Position numbers and translations under genes: made by a program | The notes under the pieces: generated by a model | Seen by the model: the letters and a program-made list of their open reading frames with translations, nothing else | The model's database searches: none | What the model was told of the DNA's origin: nothing | Origin: Cymbomonas tetramitiformis | Taxonomy: Eukaryota > Chlorophyta > Pyramimonadophyceae > Pyramimonadales > Pyramimonadaceae | Assembly: GCA_001247695.2 (NCBI GenBank) | Contig: LGRX02015658.1 | Location: forward strand, 1-20,684 | Direction of reading: 5' to 3' | DNA: 20,684 nt | Shown: in pieces, positions 8,367 to 16,413 of the stretch | Position numbering within the stretch: position 1 is the stretch's first letter | How the letters are laid out: every line of letters starts with the position of its first letter

Positions 8367-9456
8367 TCAAGAGCAAGTAAAGACTTTAGCAGGCAGCTTT
8401 ACCACGTTCTCCTGGGTTGAAACAATACCATAGTGTCAACCAACTTCATCTAATAAGTGACCGCTTTCAACGATGTAGACACTAGGCAATCAAGGAAAGA
8501 TGCTCGCACAGGTGTGAAACCACATATATGAACCCTGAGAACCTTCCTGGTACCCAAGGAAGCGTGGTATGCAATACATAAAAGTAGGAAGCATGAATTA
8601 CTCACCTGCGAGTTGCAGTGACAAGAAACACCGACGTGCCCGCCACAACACCAAGAACATCCTGACTGGGCACCGCAGTGCGATTCATCCTGCGTAGCGA
8701 TTGAAAAGTGAGCACAGAGGCCAACTCCCCAGCGACCAAACGAGCACATACATATTTAAAGAGCACAGCGTTTTAATCCCTCGCATAGAACGATATAGTA
8801 TGTTTCCTTCGCAAACTTTGATGACGAGAAAAATATCGGAGTGAAAAGCTGTCACACTTGGAAAGCAGTTCCGTAATCCTGCCTGTACGCTCGGGCTTCC
8901 AGTTTCCCTTGCCAAGAATAGAGTGGCCAATAACGCCAAGCGCATGCTGAGCGCGGAACGACCTTGGTAACAGAAAGCAGGCAGCTACAGTCGTGCATAC
9001 CGTAGAATCTCTGCACACGTCGGCAGCAGGGCCGTTCTGGTGAGAGTCGCATAGGAACTTAGAGGAAGAGAACTTTGCTGCGAACTTCTCCGAGTAGCAG
9101 GCAGAAGGGGTAACTGACGCTGACCAACACCACTCGCAACCAGAAGTTTCCGTGCAGGCCTGGGGCACGCGGAGAGCACGATTAACACGCAAACACTGCT
9201 ACTTTCAAGTTAGGCGCAAACCCTAGCACACACACAAAAAGTGTCACACAGTGATTTGAATATATATTTCCGAGAGAAAAAATAACAGGTATATCCATGC
9301 CTGTGAATCACTGATCATCTCGCACAAAGTGGAACTAGCCCCTTGTATAGGAAGTTGTTCAGTTACAGGTTGAATCTTGAAGGCTTTCGGCGCGGGTGCG
9401 GGGAGTGAAGCGGCCAACCCCACACAAACGAGAAGAACAAATCCTACAGTCCGCAT
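8367..9456 (-). CDS. Secreted protein with two six-cysteine modules (four exons)
   Basis: Spliced coding sequence: exon 1 9456-9301, exon 2 9159-9001, exon 3 8689-8606, exon 4 8411-8367 (TGA). This makes 147 residues, and all three introns are phase 0. The N-terminus is a typical secretory signal (MRTVGFVLLVCVGLAAS, cleavage likely near residue 17), then a Pro/Ala linker. Two modules follow with the pattern C-x8-C-x5-C-x-W-C-x(9-10)-C-x15-C. Module 1 uses C45, C54, C60, C63, C73 and C89; module 2 uses C101, C110, C116, C119, C130 and C146, with extra C120 and C128. Cysteine spacing matches across exon joins, which is strong support for the model. Donors are GTATGC and GTGAGT for introns 2 and 3 and GC for intron 1; acceptors are CCCCAG, ACGCAG and ACCCAG. 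The protein ends right after its last cysteine (TCS-stop). Small disulfide-rich secreted modules of this look occur in protist secretomes, but I cannot name the family. Likely extracellular or surface-exposed; function unknown. Confidence 0.75.
8412..8605 (-). other. Intron 3 of the cysteine-module gene, GT-AG
   Basis: The intron is 194 bp, with donor TCGCAG|GTGAGT (close to consensus) and acceptor TTTCAACCCAG|GAGAAC. It joins the fifth cysteine (C130) to a 14-residue last exon containing KLPAKVFTC. The C130-C146 spacing is x15, equal to C73-C89 in module 1, which has no intron at this point. Confidence 0.75.
8690..9000 (-). other. Intron 2 of the cysteine-module gene, GT-AG
   Basis: The intron is 311 bp, with donor CTACG|GTATGC and acceptor CTACGCAG|GATGAA preceded by a pyrimidine-rich stretch. 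Splicing it out makes the second module's C-x8-C-x5-C-x-W-C match the first exactly. The unspliced frame runs on into a basic, non-modular tail and stops near 8773, which is less plausible as the product. Confidence 0.7.
9160..9300 (-). other. Intron 1 of the cysteine-module gene, GC-AG type
   Basis: The intron is 141 bp, with donor TCACAG|GCATGG and acceptor CCCCAG|GCCTGC. The pentamer CAGGC is present at both junctions, so the exact cut can slide within it without changing the mRNA. No GT donor nearby gives the same C-x8-C spacing seen in module 2. The intron contains in-frame stops (for example TGA after ...QITV), so it is not simply read through. Confidence 0.65.
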
Positions 9457-9640
9457 AATGCCGTATGATAAGAGTTTTTTTAGTGAAAACACGTAGGTGC
9501 AAGCAGAAGGAAGTACGAACACGAAGACGATCCTCTACGCACGGAAAACCTTCGATTGATTTGGGCTGAAATCATCAGGGCCGGGCCCAACGCAAAGCGA
9601 ACGGAAGGGTGCGGGTGCAAATGTGCGCGAGCGAAATGAG

Positions 9641-9674
9641 CGCGAGCTCGCGACGTTGGCGACGCGAGCTCGCG
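9641..9674. promoter_or_regulatory. Paired 12-bp palindromes upstream of the secreted-protein gene
   Basis: CGCGAGCTCGCG is a perfect palindrome and occurs twice, at 9641-9652 and 9663-9674, 22 bp apart (about two helical turns). The two can also pair with each other as a 12-bp stem around a 10-nt loop. They lie about 190-220 bp upstream of the ATG at 9456, a reasonable place for an operator or enhancer. A regulatory role is inference. Confidence 0.45.
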
Positions 9675-9731
9675 AGCTAGCCTGGAAGCCTGCGGTATGC
9701 GTTATAAACGGTTTGGGCTTTTAATAACACT

Positions 9732-9765
9732 AGGCGGATCGATCTCAAAAAGAGATCTCCGCTAG
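9732..9765. other. Imperfect hairpin with A5 loop
   Basis: GCGGA-TC-GATCTC pairs with GAGATC-TCCGC around AAAAA, giving 11 paired bases with a two-base bulge, and CTA/TAG adds to the base of the stem. It could be a small structured RNA end or a transposon-end remnant; nothing else identifies it. From here to about 10,030 no gene is visible. Confidence 0.4.
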
Positions 9766-10029
9766 GCCATCTGACCGTAGGATCATGTGCGCGACAGTGC
9801 TTCGCTTTTTGCATCCCATAGGGCACCCCTTTTTATTGTGTAGAAGTACGTGACATTTTGGCTGTACAACGCAGGCGGGCGGGCGGGAAAAAATTATTTC
9901 GTTAACACTGGAGGCGTCCATGCCTTTCATTGAACACCCATACTTAAGCTATCGCGCATTTATTTGGGGCATTCCATATTACTAGAAAGGACGTCTTAAC
10001 ACTGTGTCTAAAAACATGTTCCGCGCCTC

Positions 10030-10244
10030 GAGAGGAAATTTGACCATATCTGTACTTTTTTCTTGGGATTTCCACCGGGTAGGTGTGCCGTTTCTTAGGT
10101 TGTCATCGATGTTAGTGTCACCGATACTGTCGTCGATATCTACATGGCATGCCAACGAACTGGCCAGCCTTGCATCAATTTTGATTATGACGGTTCCCAT
10201 CTTGCTTTGCAGTCAGCGACCAACAGCATGTCACGAATTTCAAT
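10030..10244. repeat. 345-bp family repeat, copy 0 (left part)
   Basis: This copy runs from GAGGAAATTTGACCATAT-like sequence through CTTAGGTTGTCATCGATGTT and TGCATCAATTTTGATTATG to GTCACGAATTTCAAT. It is the left part of the repeat unit described at 10655-10999, interrupted after 10244 by inserted DNA. On the minus strand the copies share an IGDTNIDDNLR peptide, but unequal indels elsewhere argue against a current gene. Confidence 0.7.
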
Positions 10245-10599
10245 TGGACGTCCCACCCTCACCCCCGGTTTTCAGAGCACACCCATTGGCTTTGGTATTG
10301 CTATGGGCTTACGCCAGACTTTGGTGGGCTTGAGGGGGGTGGGGGAGGGTGTGGCGGTTGACGGGAGGGGCGTGGGAGCAGGGGGTGCCGACCATTATGA
10401 GCGCGGAGGTTACCGATTTGACGCAGTAGTCAGTCTCGACCAGTGGGAGAGGATTGGTTGTCATGGCGGCTGCTATAGAGTTAGATTAGTCGGATTCTCC
10501 ATGTATGTGCTAGCAGGGGGAACTTTTAGGATAGGGACTGCCCTTGACCCTGTATGGTAGCCGGGGGCGAATTGGCTCCCCGGGGTAAAATTAATTTAA
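10245..10599. mobile_element. About 355-bp insertion in a repeat copy, retroposon-like
   Basis: Comparison with the uninterrupted copy (near 10935-10960) shows extra DNA between GTCACGAATTTCAAT (10230-10244) and GTCACGACTAAT (10600-10611). These two flanks resemble each other and look like an imperfect 12-15-bp target duplication. The insert is G-rich in the middle, starts TGGACGTCCCACCC and ends A/T-rich (GGTAAAATTAATTTAA). That is compatible with a short retroposon (SINE-like), but I see no convincing internal A/B promoter boxes. A 138-codon plus-strand frame (10144-10560) crosses the junction and is probably accidental. Confidence 0.45.
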
Positions 10600-10608
10600 G
10601 TCACGACT

Positions 10609-10654
10609 AATGCTCACTGACTCACGCTGTTCGAATTTTGAATTAACTATAATC
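10609..10654. repeat. 345-bp family repeat, copy 0 (right part)
   Basis: AATGCTCACTGACTCACGCT through TTGAATTAACTATAATC resumes the repeat sequence after the insertion. It matches 10948-10999 of the next unit with a few differences and a small indel. Confidence 0.6.
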
Positions 10655-10999
10655 GTAGGGACTGTCCTCTGGGTGGCAAGACTTCTGTATAGGAGTGATT
10701 GTGGAGGGGCACTGTGCCTTCGCGGCCCGGCTGAGTAAATTTGACCATATCTCAGACACTTTTTCTTGGGATTTACCCAAGTAGTGTGTTGCTCTTAGGT
10801 TGTCATCGATGTTAGTGTCACCGATACCGCTGTCGATATCTGGATGGCGTGCCAACGAACCGCCAAATTTTGCATCAATTTTGATTATGCCGGTTCCCAT
10901 CTTGTTTTGCAAAGCCAACGACCAACAAAGTATGTCACGAATTTCAATGCTCACCGACTCAACAACAAATTTTCGTTCGAATTTGAATTAACCATAACT
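10655..10999. repeat. 345-bp family repeat, full unit
   Basis: This unit starts at GTAGGGACTGTCC, includes TATAGGAGTGATTGTGG and GGGGCAC(T/C)GTGCCTTCGCG, and then the segments listed for copy 0. The next unit starts exactly 345 bp later (GTAGGGACCGTCC at 11000). No recognised terminal repeats were seen. Confidence 0.75.
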
Positions 11000-11187
11000 G
11001 TAGGGACCGTCCCCCCCGGGGTGGCAGTACCCCCCTTGTATAGGAGTGATTGTGGGAGGGGCACCGTGCCTTCGCGCCTGGCCGAGGAAATTTGACCATA
11101 TTTGTACTTTTTTCTTGGGATTTCCACCGGGTAGGTGTGCCGTTTCTTAGGTTGTCATCGATGTTAGTGTCACCGATACCTATGGAT
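11000..11187. repeat. 345-bp family repeat, truncated unit
   Basis: Homology holds to GTTAGTGTCACCGATACC, then stops as the sequence changes into GTCAT-rich repeats. The segment 11086-11187 is closer to copy 0 (10030-10140) than to the middle unit, for example TCCACCGGGTAGGTGTGCCG. That suggests unequal exchange or separate insertions. Confidence 0.7.
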
Positions 11188-11430
11188 GTCAGGGTCATGA
11201 CCGATGACATATGTGTCATACATGTCATACGTGTCATACCTGTCAGACATGTCATACCATGTCATGTCATATATTATTATGATAGTCGGTCGTGTCATAT
11301 ATTATTATGACAGTCGACAGTATGGTCGATCATGACTGTACATGTCGAGTCGCGTCATATATTAATATGACAGTCGTCAGTACGGTCGATGATGACTGTA
11401 CATGTCGCCAGATGATAATGTCATATCATC
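11188..11430. repeat. GTCAT-rich and 60-bp tandem repeats
   Basis: A run of CATGTCATAC/GTGTCATACC-type short repeats leads into units starting GTCATATATTA at 11266, 11294 and 11354. The last two are full 60-bp units that end CATGACTGTACATGTCG or GATGACTGTACATGTCG. Each unit contains a small dyad, GTCATAT-ATTA-ATATGAC in the clearest copy. A third partial unit starts near 11418. Confidence 0.75.
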
Positions 11431-11526
11431 AGGCATCCCTGTCATCGAGAGTTCGTATGTCGAACTCGAAGATGGCAAAGCAAAGATACATCTTGAATAC
11501 AAACAAGAACCATCTTGGCTTTTAGC

Positions 11527-11946
11527 ATGCGCGGAACTCGCATGCGCAGCATGAACGAACTAGTCGTTATTACCATGCTGGTCGTTCAACCTACGTCTCG
11601 GGTTCACAACCTAATGGCGGTACCATCTAAGATGATGGGAGACGTATGGTACAAAAGTGAGGAAGCGTTGTGCTTCAGCAGATCTTCTTACAGAGACTGC
11701 ACTCACAAACCCGCTCATCCGTACACTTGCATTGCTGTCCAACTTTGCAGTGTTTATTTGTATACTGATAATATATTCACGGCGCCTGTTTTTCTCGCCG
11801 TATCAGATGGTATTCTAAAAGAAACTCGTCAAGGCACGATACTCGAGAACTCAAGTGGGTGCAGCGATAGACGTAGCATATTTCATATTGTTCGCAGGTT
11901 TGCAGGTGGGCGCATAAGCGACAGCGCTCGCAGTAATATTGAATAA
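11527..11946 (+). CDS. Hypothetical 139-residue ORF, doubtful
   Basis: The open frame runs from ATG 11527 to TAA after ...SARSNIE, with mixed composition and a few cysteines (about residues 50-75). I recognise no domain, signal peptide or membrane segment. The start sits inside a local duplication of the word CGCATGCGC. It lies at the edge of the GCG/CGC-rich tract, where stop codons may be rare by composition, so a chance ORF or part of a longer spliced gene are both possible. Confidence 0.2.
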   Translation: MRGTRMRSMNELVVITMLVVQPTSRVHNLMAVPSKMMGDVWYKSEEALCFSRSSYRDCTHKPAHPYTCIAVQLCSVYLYTDNIFTAPVFLAVSDGILKETRQGTILENSSGCSDRRSIFHIVRRFAGGRISDSARSNIE

Positions 11947-12660
11947 CTGCAGCTCGAATAATATACGCTCGCATATCGACAGCGCAGAGATTGCGCGAGG
12001 AGATTTTTCGCAGCGCACACGCAGAAACAGCTGATCGCACATATACGCGATAAGGTGTGCACATGTCATACATCGGCGCAGCAATGAAACGTATTCGCAT
12101 AAATGGTTCGCAAATGTATGCATGTTCGCAGATGCGATAAATCAGCGGCGAAATCGTTTTCGCGCGGAAAATCATCAGCGCAGTATCACGATTTTCATAA
12201 TTGCACTAATTTGCAGAAGGCAGCATGCGCGATGGTCGCATATTTTTACAGAAGTGAATCGCAGCATGCGCGCGCTTGTATGAATCACGTTCGAAAACTG
12301 TCCAGAATGATATATTACATAGTGGTCATCGACAGAATTTTGATTCGTATACATGTCAGCGCTCGTATCATGCGCTGATGAATGGCGACGACAATACATG
12401 CTTTTCATCAGCAGCGCGCTCGCATTCGTATGCGACGTACATCAGCGATTTTTGCAAATAATTCATTCGCACTGTTTACAATAACCAGCGCGTACAATGA
12501 TTTTTAGCCTGTCAGCACGATATGCATTTTCCATGATTTCATCAGATGCGATGAACGCTCGATTTTAGCGCGTACGATTCCTGATGTGTCTACATGCAGT
12601 GAGAAGCACATATGTGTACGCGCGTCGAAATCATATGCAGAATGATTGTATACATGCAGG
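11870..12660. other. GCG/CGC-word-rich tract without a confident gene
   Basis: The sequence is saturated with short words such as CGCAG, GCGCA, TTCGCA and CAGCGC and small palindromes (GCATGCGC, CGCGCG). It looks like an old, scrambled short-word satellite. Frames are open on both strands in pieces, none with domain-like content. It marks the border between the CpG-containing left and the CpG-poor right of the window. Confidence 0.4.
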
Positions 12661-12858
12661 AATGTTGTGGACACATAATCGTTATGCTGTGGATACATAC
12701 TGCTGTGGATACATTACCACTATGCTGCTGTGAATGTACTATCATCATACTGCAGCAAATTCCAAAATGTACTGATGACTGCACAAATATTCTTAATCAT
12801 CAGCATTCATGCTCATCAGAAATATAATAATGTGTGCACAATATGTGAATGTGGATCA

Positions 12859-12942
12859 CTGTCTAAGTTGGGCACACCATTGTCTAAGTTGGGCACACCA
12901 TTGTCTAAGTTGGGCACACCATTGTCTAAGTTGGGCACACCA
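12859..12942. repeat. 21-bp x 4 minisatellite
   Basis: Four contiguous units of (C/T)TGTCTAAGTTGGGCACACCA are identical except for the first base of unit 1. The 21-bp period keeps the frame, giving LSKLGTP or CLSWAHH repeats on the plus strand, though neither frame has other signs of a gene. A single related copy occurs at 18273-18293 (TTGTCTAAGTTGGGTACACT). Confidence 0.95.
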
Positions 12943-13555
12943 TTCAATTGCAGCAATCATCAATATGCAGTACATGCATTATTATACCATGTATACATCT
13001 TATGCTGAATGATTGCAACATTGTGAATTGTACATGCTTTACTATACTGTACAGCTTGATCACGATACCAGCTGCAGTACATAGTGCATAAGCATATTGC
13101 AGTGCATGCTAGTCTATATTCGAATCCATGTAGCAAAGGGTGCCTGAAAGTAGTCTTAACACCATAATTAGTTTGTCATGTCCTGGTGGAGCCGAGATGC
13201 TCTCCAGATCACATGTACATTCTATGGTGGATTACTGGATGGAATGCTCACCTGAGCTTCATGTAAAATCTATCCAGCAACTCATTTTGTAATGAGATTA
13301 GCATGAAATTACAATGATCCCTAAACTTGATATATCATGTTAGATGTAATCAGTACATGGTATGTTGACTGTCTTGCATGATAAATTGTCTAGGATATTG
13401 TGATACCCAGAACATATCCTGCAGAGTGTGTACAAGTAAACACACACACACACTGGCATAAGTACTAATCAGCAGTACTACACACTGCACATACACTAGC
13501 ATTCATTATACATGTTGAGATTCACTGACTCGGAGTGAATAGATCAACTATATTG
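12943..13555. other. A+T-rich, CpG-poor intergenic DNA
   Basis: No gene was found. The stretch holds a (CA)n microsatellite at 13441-13453 and many CATG/TGCA/TACATG words, with very few CpG. Confidence 0.5.
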
Positions 13556-13755
13556 TATATGGTAATATGGATACCACTTTCCAAACACATGTGCGTGGAA
13601 AGTATCAATGATGGCGATACATAAGGGAACAGGATAAGACAACATGCTGAAGGGCTGGATGGAGTTATCTCCAGACCCGAAGGCAAAATACTGCACCCAT
13701 AAAACAGCTGGTAACTGTTGGGTGCAGTCCACTCGTCTCATCCCACATATCATCG
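13556..13755 (-). pseudogene. Decayed copy of a protein-like block (block X)
   Basis: On the minus strand, 13735 down to about 13607 aligns with the copy at 15320-15499. The best shared frame reads PTVTSCFMGAVFCLRVW, against PTVISCYSGAKFCLQHW in the other copy. Shared residues include PTV, SC, GA, FCL, W and a later LMY. Here the frame is broken by TAA right after RVWR and again further on, so this copy looks dead. I do not recognise the family. Confidence 0.35.
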
Positions 13756-14390
13756 TTGGAGCAACTACAACAACTACGTTGCATATTGACAGTTGAATCA
13801 GACTTGATCAGATCAATTGCATGCAACACACAGATCAGTATTTACATGATATCTGACAATAGTGTTGAGGACAACACATACATATAAATGTGCTGTGTCA
13901 AGTTGCTGTGATTATATCCAGCAAAGTCCAGATTTGTTCTAAATAAGATATATCACTTTGATAAATCTTAAGAGCACAGACCTATGCTCAGAACAAATCA
14001 TAGGTTGACAAATATCACTGAAGTGGATGTTCCCACTTAAGTTGATAAATCTATACATAATCAGAAAAGTACATTTGCTGTGCATGGGTTTGAATCAGTA
14101 AAACCCAGAATGTTGTCAACCATAAATGTTGATATACAGCACAACTCACTTATTTGCTATGAAATTTGTCATGTGCAAACGTGAAGTTCCTTCCAGTGAT
14201 TCTGTACTTTACATTCCACAAATACACTGAGATATGTCACCGAGGCAATATTTTAGATAGCTGAAAAAGCTGTAAAATGGGTAAAAATGCTCCACGCATG
14301 ATTTCAAAATGAAAAATGTGTGCCCATTTTATTTAAAATTATGATTTTATACCTATTGAGGTATCAGGAAATCATAATGACACATGTCAT
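13756..14390. other. A+T-rich intergenic DNA
   Basis: No coding signal, tandem array or RNA gene was recognised in this stretch. Confidence 0.5.
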
Positions 14391-14790
14391 ATCTCGTGTA
14401 ACGCCCTAGATATTGGGTGTGGAATATGTAGGGGTATACATATTGTTGTAACAATAAATCGCTCAAAATGTTGTACGTAAAACACATTTTGAAAATTTCG
14501 GATTGATTTTTTTTGCTAAAATGAATATTTACCTATCAAATAACAATCCCTGATTTATGCAGCATGTGTAACGCCCTGTAACACCCTAAAAATTAAATGT
14601 GTGTAACAGGGGTGTAACGTACCTCCTGAAAACCACCTTACATTCATGTAGGTATTAAATGCAGTTTTGCTTAAAAAATCTTTGCAAAAACATTATGCTG
14701 CTTATTTTTTTACCTATATTAGGGTTACTGATACCATGTAACACCCTAATCACATTATTGGGTATAAGGGCCACTGTAACCATATATGCC
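14391..14790. repeat. Dispersed TGTAAC(A/G)CCCT motif cluster
   Basis: TGTAACGCCCT occurs near 14397 and 14567, and TGTAACACCCT near 14578 and 14736; a reversed-looking AGGGGTGTAAC lies near 14606. They are irregularly spaced in A+T-rich DNA. Some include CCCTAA, but they are not a tandem telomere array. Confidence 0.4.
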
Positions 14791-14880
14791 CTAAAGTGCC
14801 ACTATAATTTCGACAAACTTCGTGTTTGGCATTAAAATATCATGCTGTTTTCGAAACAGACATGATTATATATCGGGCAA

Positions 14881-15005
14881 CAACCCAAGAACTGTTGGAC
14901 AACAACCCTAAAATTAATGAGCTGCTTCCTGTAAGCTATATGCTATGGAATATATAAGCAACTGACTGCCTATGTGTTTACACTTCCTCAAGGTGGGAAG
15001 AAGGT
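14881..15005. repeat. Block Y dispersed repeat, copy 1
   Basis: CAACCCAAGAACTG at 14881 and CACTTCCTCAAGGTGGGAAG at 14981 are 100 bp apart. The same two motifs are 104 bp apart at 16290 and 16394. The sequence between is poorly conserved, so only the ends look constrained or the pair is old. Confidence 0.5.
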
Positions 15006-15319
15006 GGATAGGATTACACACATATCCATTTTTTATTCCGATCTGGTGATTTCTGATGGATTGCTTTTGATAAAATCACTGCATCCACAAGTAACGTTGA
15101 AATCTGTACAACGTTAAATCCACCATCACTAATAAAGTGTAAACTCGGATGGGAAACTATATTCCAATGACTATAAGTTGACTTTTGCTCAGCATTTACA
15201 TTCTCGAGTAAGTTTGGAATGCTGAATATATACATAACATATAACCTGATACCATGCTTAATTGCATTTCCTGGATCAGAAGATGATACTTATATAATGT
15301 ATATATATATATATCCCAC

Positions 15320-15499
15320 CTGATACACTTTGGCATTATAGCCGTACATAAGAGTGGGAAGGACAAGTGCATCGCTGTAAGGCTGGTTGATATAGTCCCA
15401 GTGCTGAAGGCAGAATTTGGCACCCGAATAACAGCTGATAACTGTTGGTGACCACCATGCAAGACCTTCCAAGCGTAACTCCTTTGTCCTGAGATGCAA
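15320..15499 (-). CDS. Possible exon of a protein-like block (block X)
   Basis: The minus-strand frame is open for 60 codons and ends at KVYQ, exactly at a plausible donor (TATCAG|GTGGGA, 15320/15319). A possible acceptor (GCATCTCAG) lies near 15491. The peptide contains PTVISCYSGAKFCLQHW and a following LVLPTLMYGYN segment. The related block at 13.6 kb keeps several of these residues in the same frame with some synonymous differences, which supports former coding. The family is not recognised; it could be an exon of a gene continuing below 15,300 or a transposon relic. Confidence 0.3.
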
Positions 15500-15850
15500 G
15501 TGAATTGTTCATAATATGTTGACATCACATAAACGCATTCTGATAAAAACCCTATATATTCACATGAGTTGTCATCATTACAAATGACATGGGTTTTGAA
15601 TCGTCGAAATGAGTATAACTCCGATGAATTCATTAGTACAGAATAGTTGTTGAGATTATTCCTCCGGCTGGATTGCAATCATTCACAATCCCTGTACATT
15701 CCGGTGACAAAATATTGCACTGGACTGATCACCACATTTGGTATAATCTGTGATATATAAGTCACCAGTGAAAGCATTGCAATCAGCACAATGCTGTCTA
15801 GACTCACAAAGATGAGTAACAGATATTCTCAGATGTAATAAATAGAGGCA

Positions 15851-15930
15851 CAATGTGACCTACGCTAAAATCGCGTATGCTCGGGCACTGCATTGTGACC
15901 TGCGCTAAGATCGTGTATGCATGGACACAA
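15851..15930. repeat. 40-bp repeat pair with CpG-type differences
   Basis: Two units start CA(A/T)TGTGACCT(A/G)CGCTAA at 15851 and 15891. Where unit 1 has TCGCGTATGCTCGGG, unit 2 has TCGTGTATGCATGGA. A weaker relative (TATGACCCACGCTGATGACG) is near 16216. Confidence 0.7.
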
Positions 15931-16289
15931 CATGACTCGTGCCAATGACGTGGACATATTTTATGCCACGACATCACATCTGAAATCAATAAATCACTCA
16001 GAGAGAAGGTGTTGACATCAGTATAGCACCATTATTTATATAGTCATGAGGATTTTAAAGAAGACACAGTCTCTCCGATATTGACAAACGCGGTACACAT
16101 ATTATCATGCTCTCTGATTATATATTGATATCCCACAGCATACGATGATGGTAATAGCAAACCACTTCGCCGCTGGAGGGTAGTGTTGTATATATACAGC
16201 ACATGCTTGGGTACTATATGACCCACGCTGATGACGTGGATTCGGGCTGCATCCCAATAACTGCAATGCACCTTCGGTGCAATGGGCTG
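15931..16289. other. Intergenic DNA with a small stem-loop
   Basis: No gene was found. TGCACC-TTC-GGTGCA near 16267-16281 forms a tight stem-loop just before block Y copy 2. The phrase GGGCTGCA(A/T)CCC occurs twice here (near 16237 and 16285) and again near 18324. Confidence 0.4.
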
Positions 16290-16413
16290 CAACCCGAGAA
16301 CTGCTATCCAACTTCATAGAAAGCTTCCACGTCATCACATAGAGGTCGGACCTCTGTTGTATTTGAACGGCGCTTGACAACCGCCTAGCAATACACTTCC
16401 TTGAGGGGGGAAG
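16290..16413. repeat. Block Y dispersed repeat, copy 2
   Basis: The copy begins CAACCCGAGAACTG and ends CACTTCCTTGAGGGGGGAAG. It contains a perfect dyad, AGAGGTC-G-GACCTCT (16341-16355), that is absent from copy 1. Confidence 0.5.

Noticed and set aside
9457..9522. Upstream extension of the secreted protein to 9522
   Set aside because: The longer frame has no ATG (it would start at GTG), while the ATG at 9456 begins a textbook signal peptide.
10144..10560. 138-codon plus-strand ORF
   Set aside because: It crosses the junction between a repeat copy and an insertion. The corresponding frame differs in the uninterrupted copy, so it is accidental.
12859..12942. CRISPR array
   Set aside because: The units are contiguous with no spacers and the genome context is eukaryotic.
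14391..14910. CCCTAA-containing motifs as internal telomere repeats
   Set aside because: The words are dispersed and embedded in TGTAAC(A/G)CCCT contexts; there is no tandem TTAGGG/CCCTAA run.
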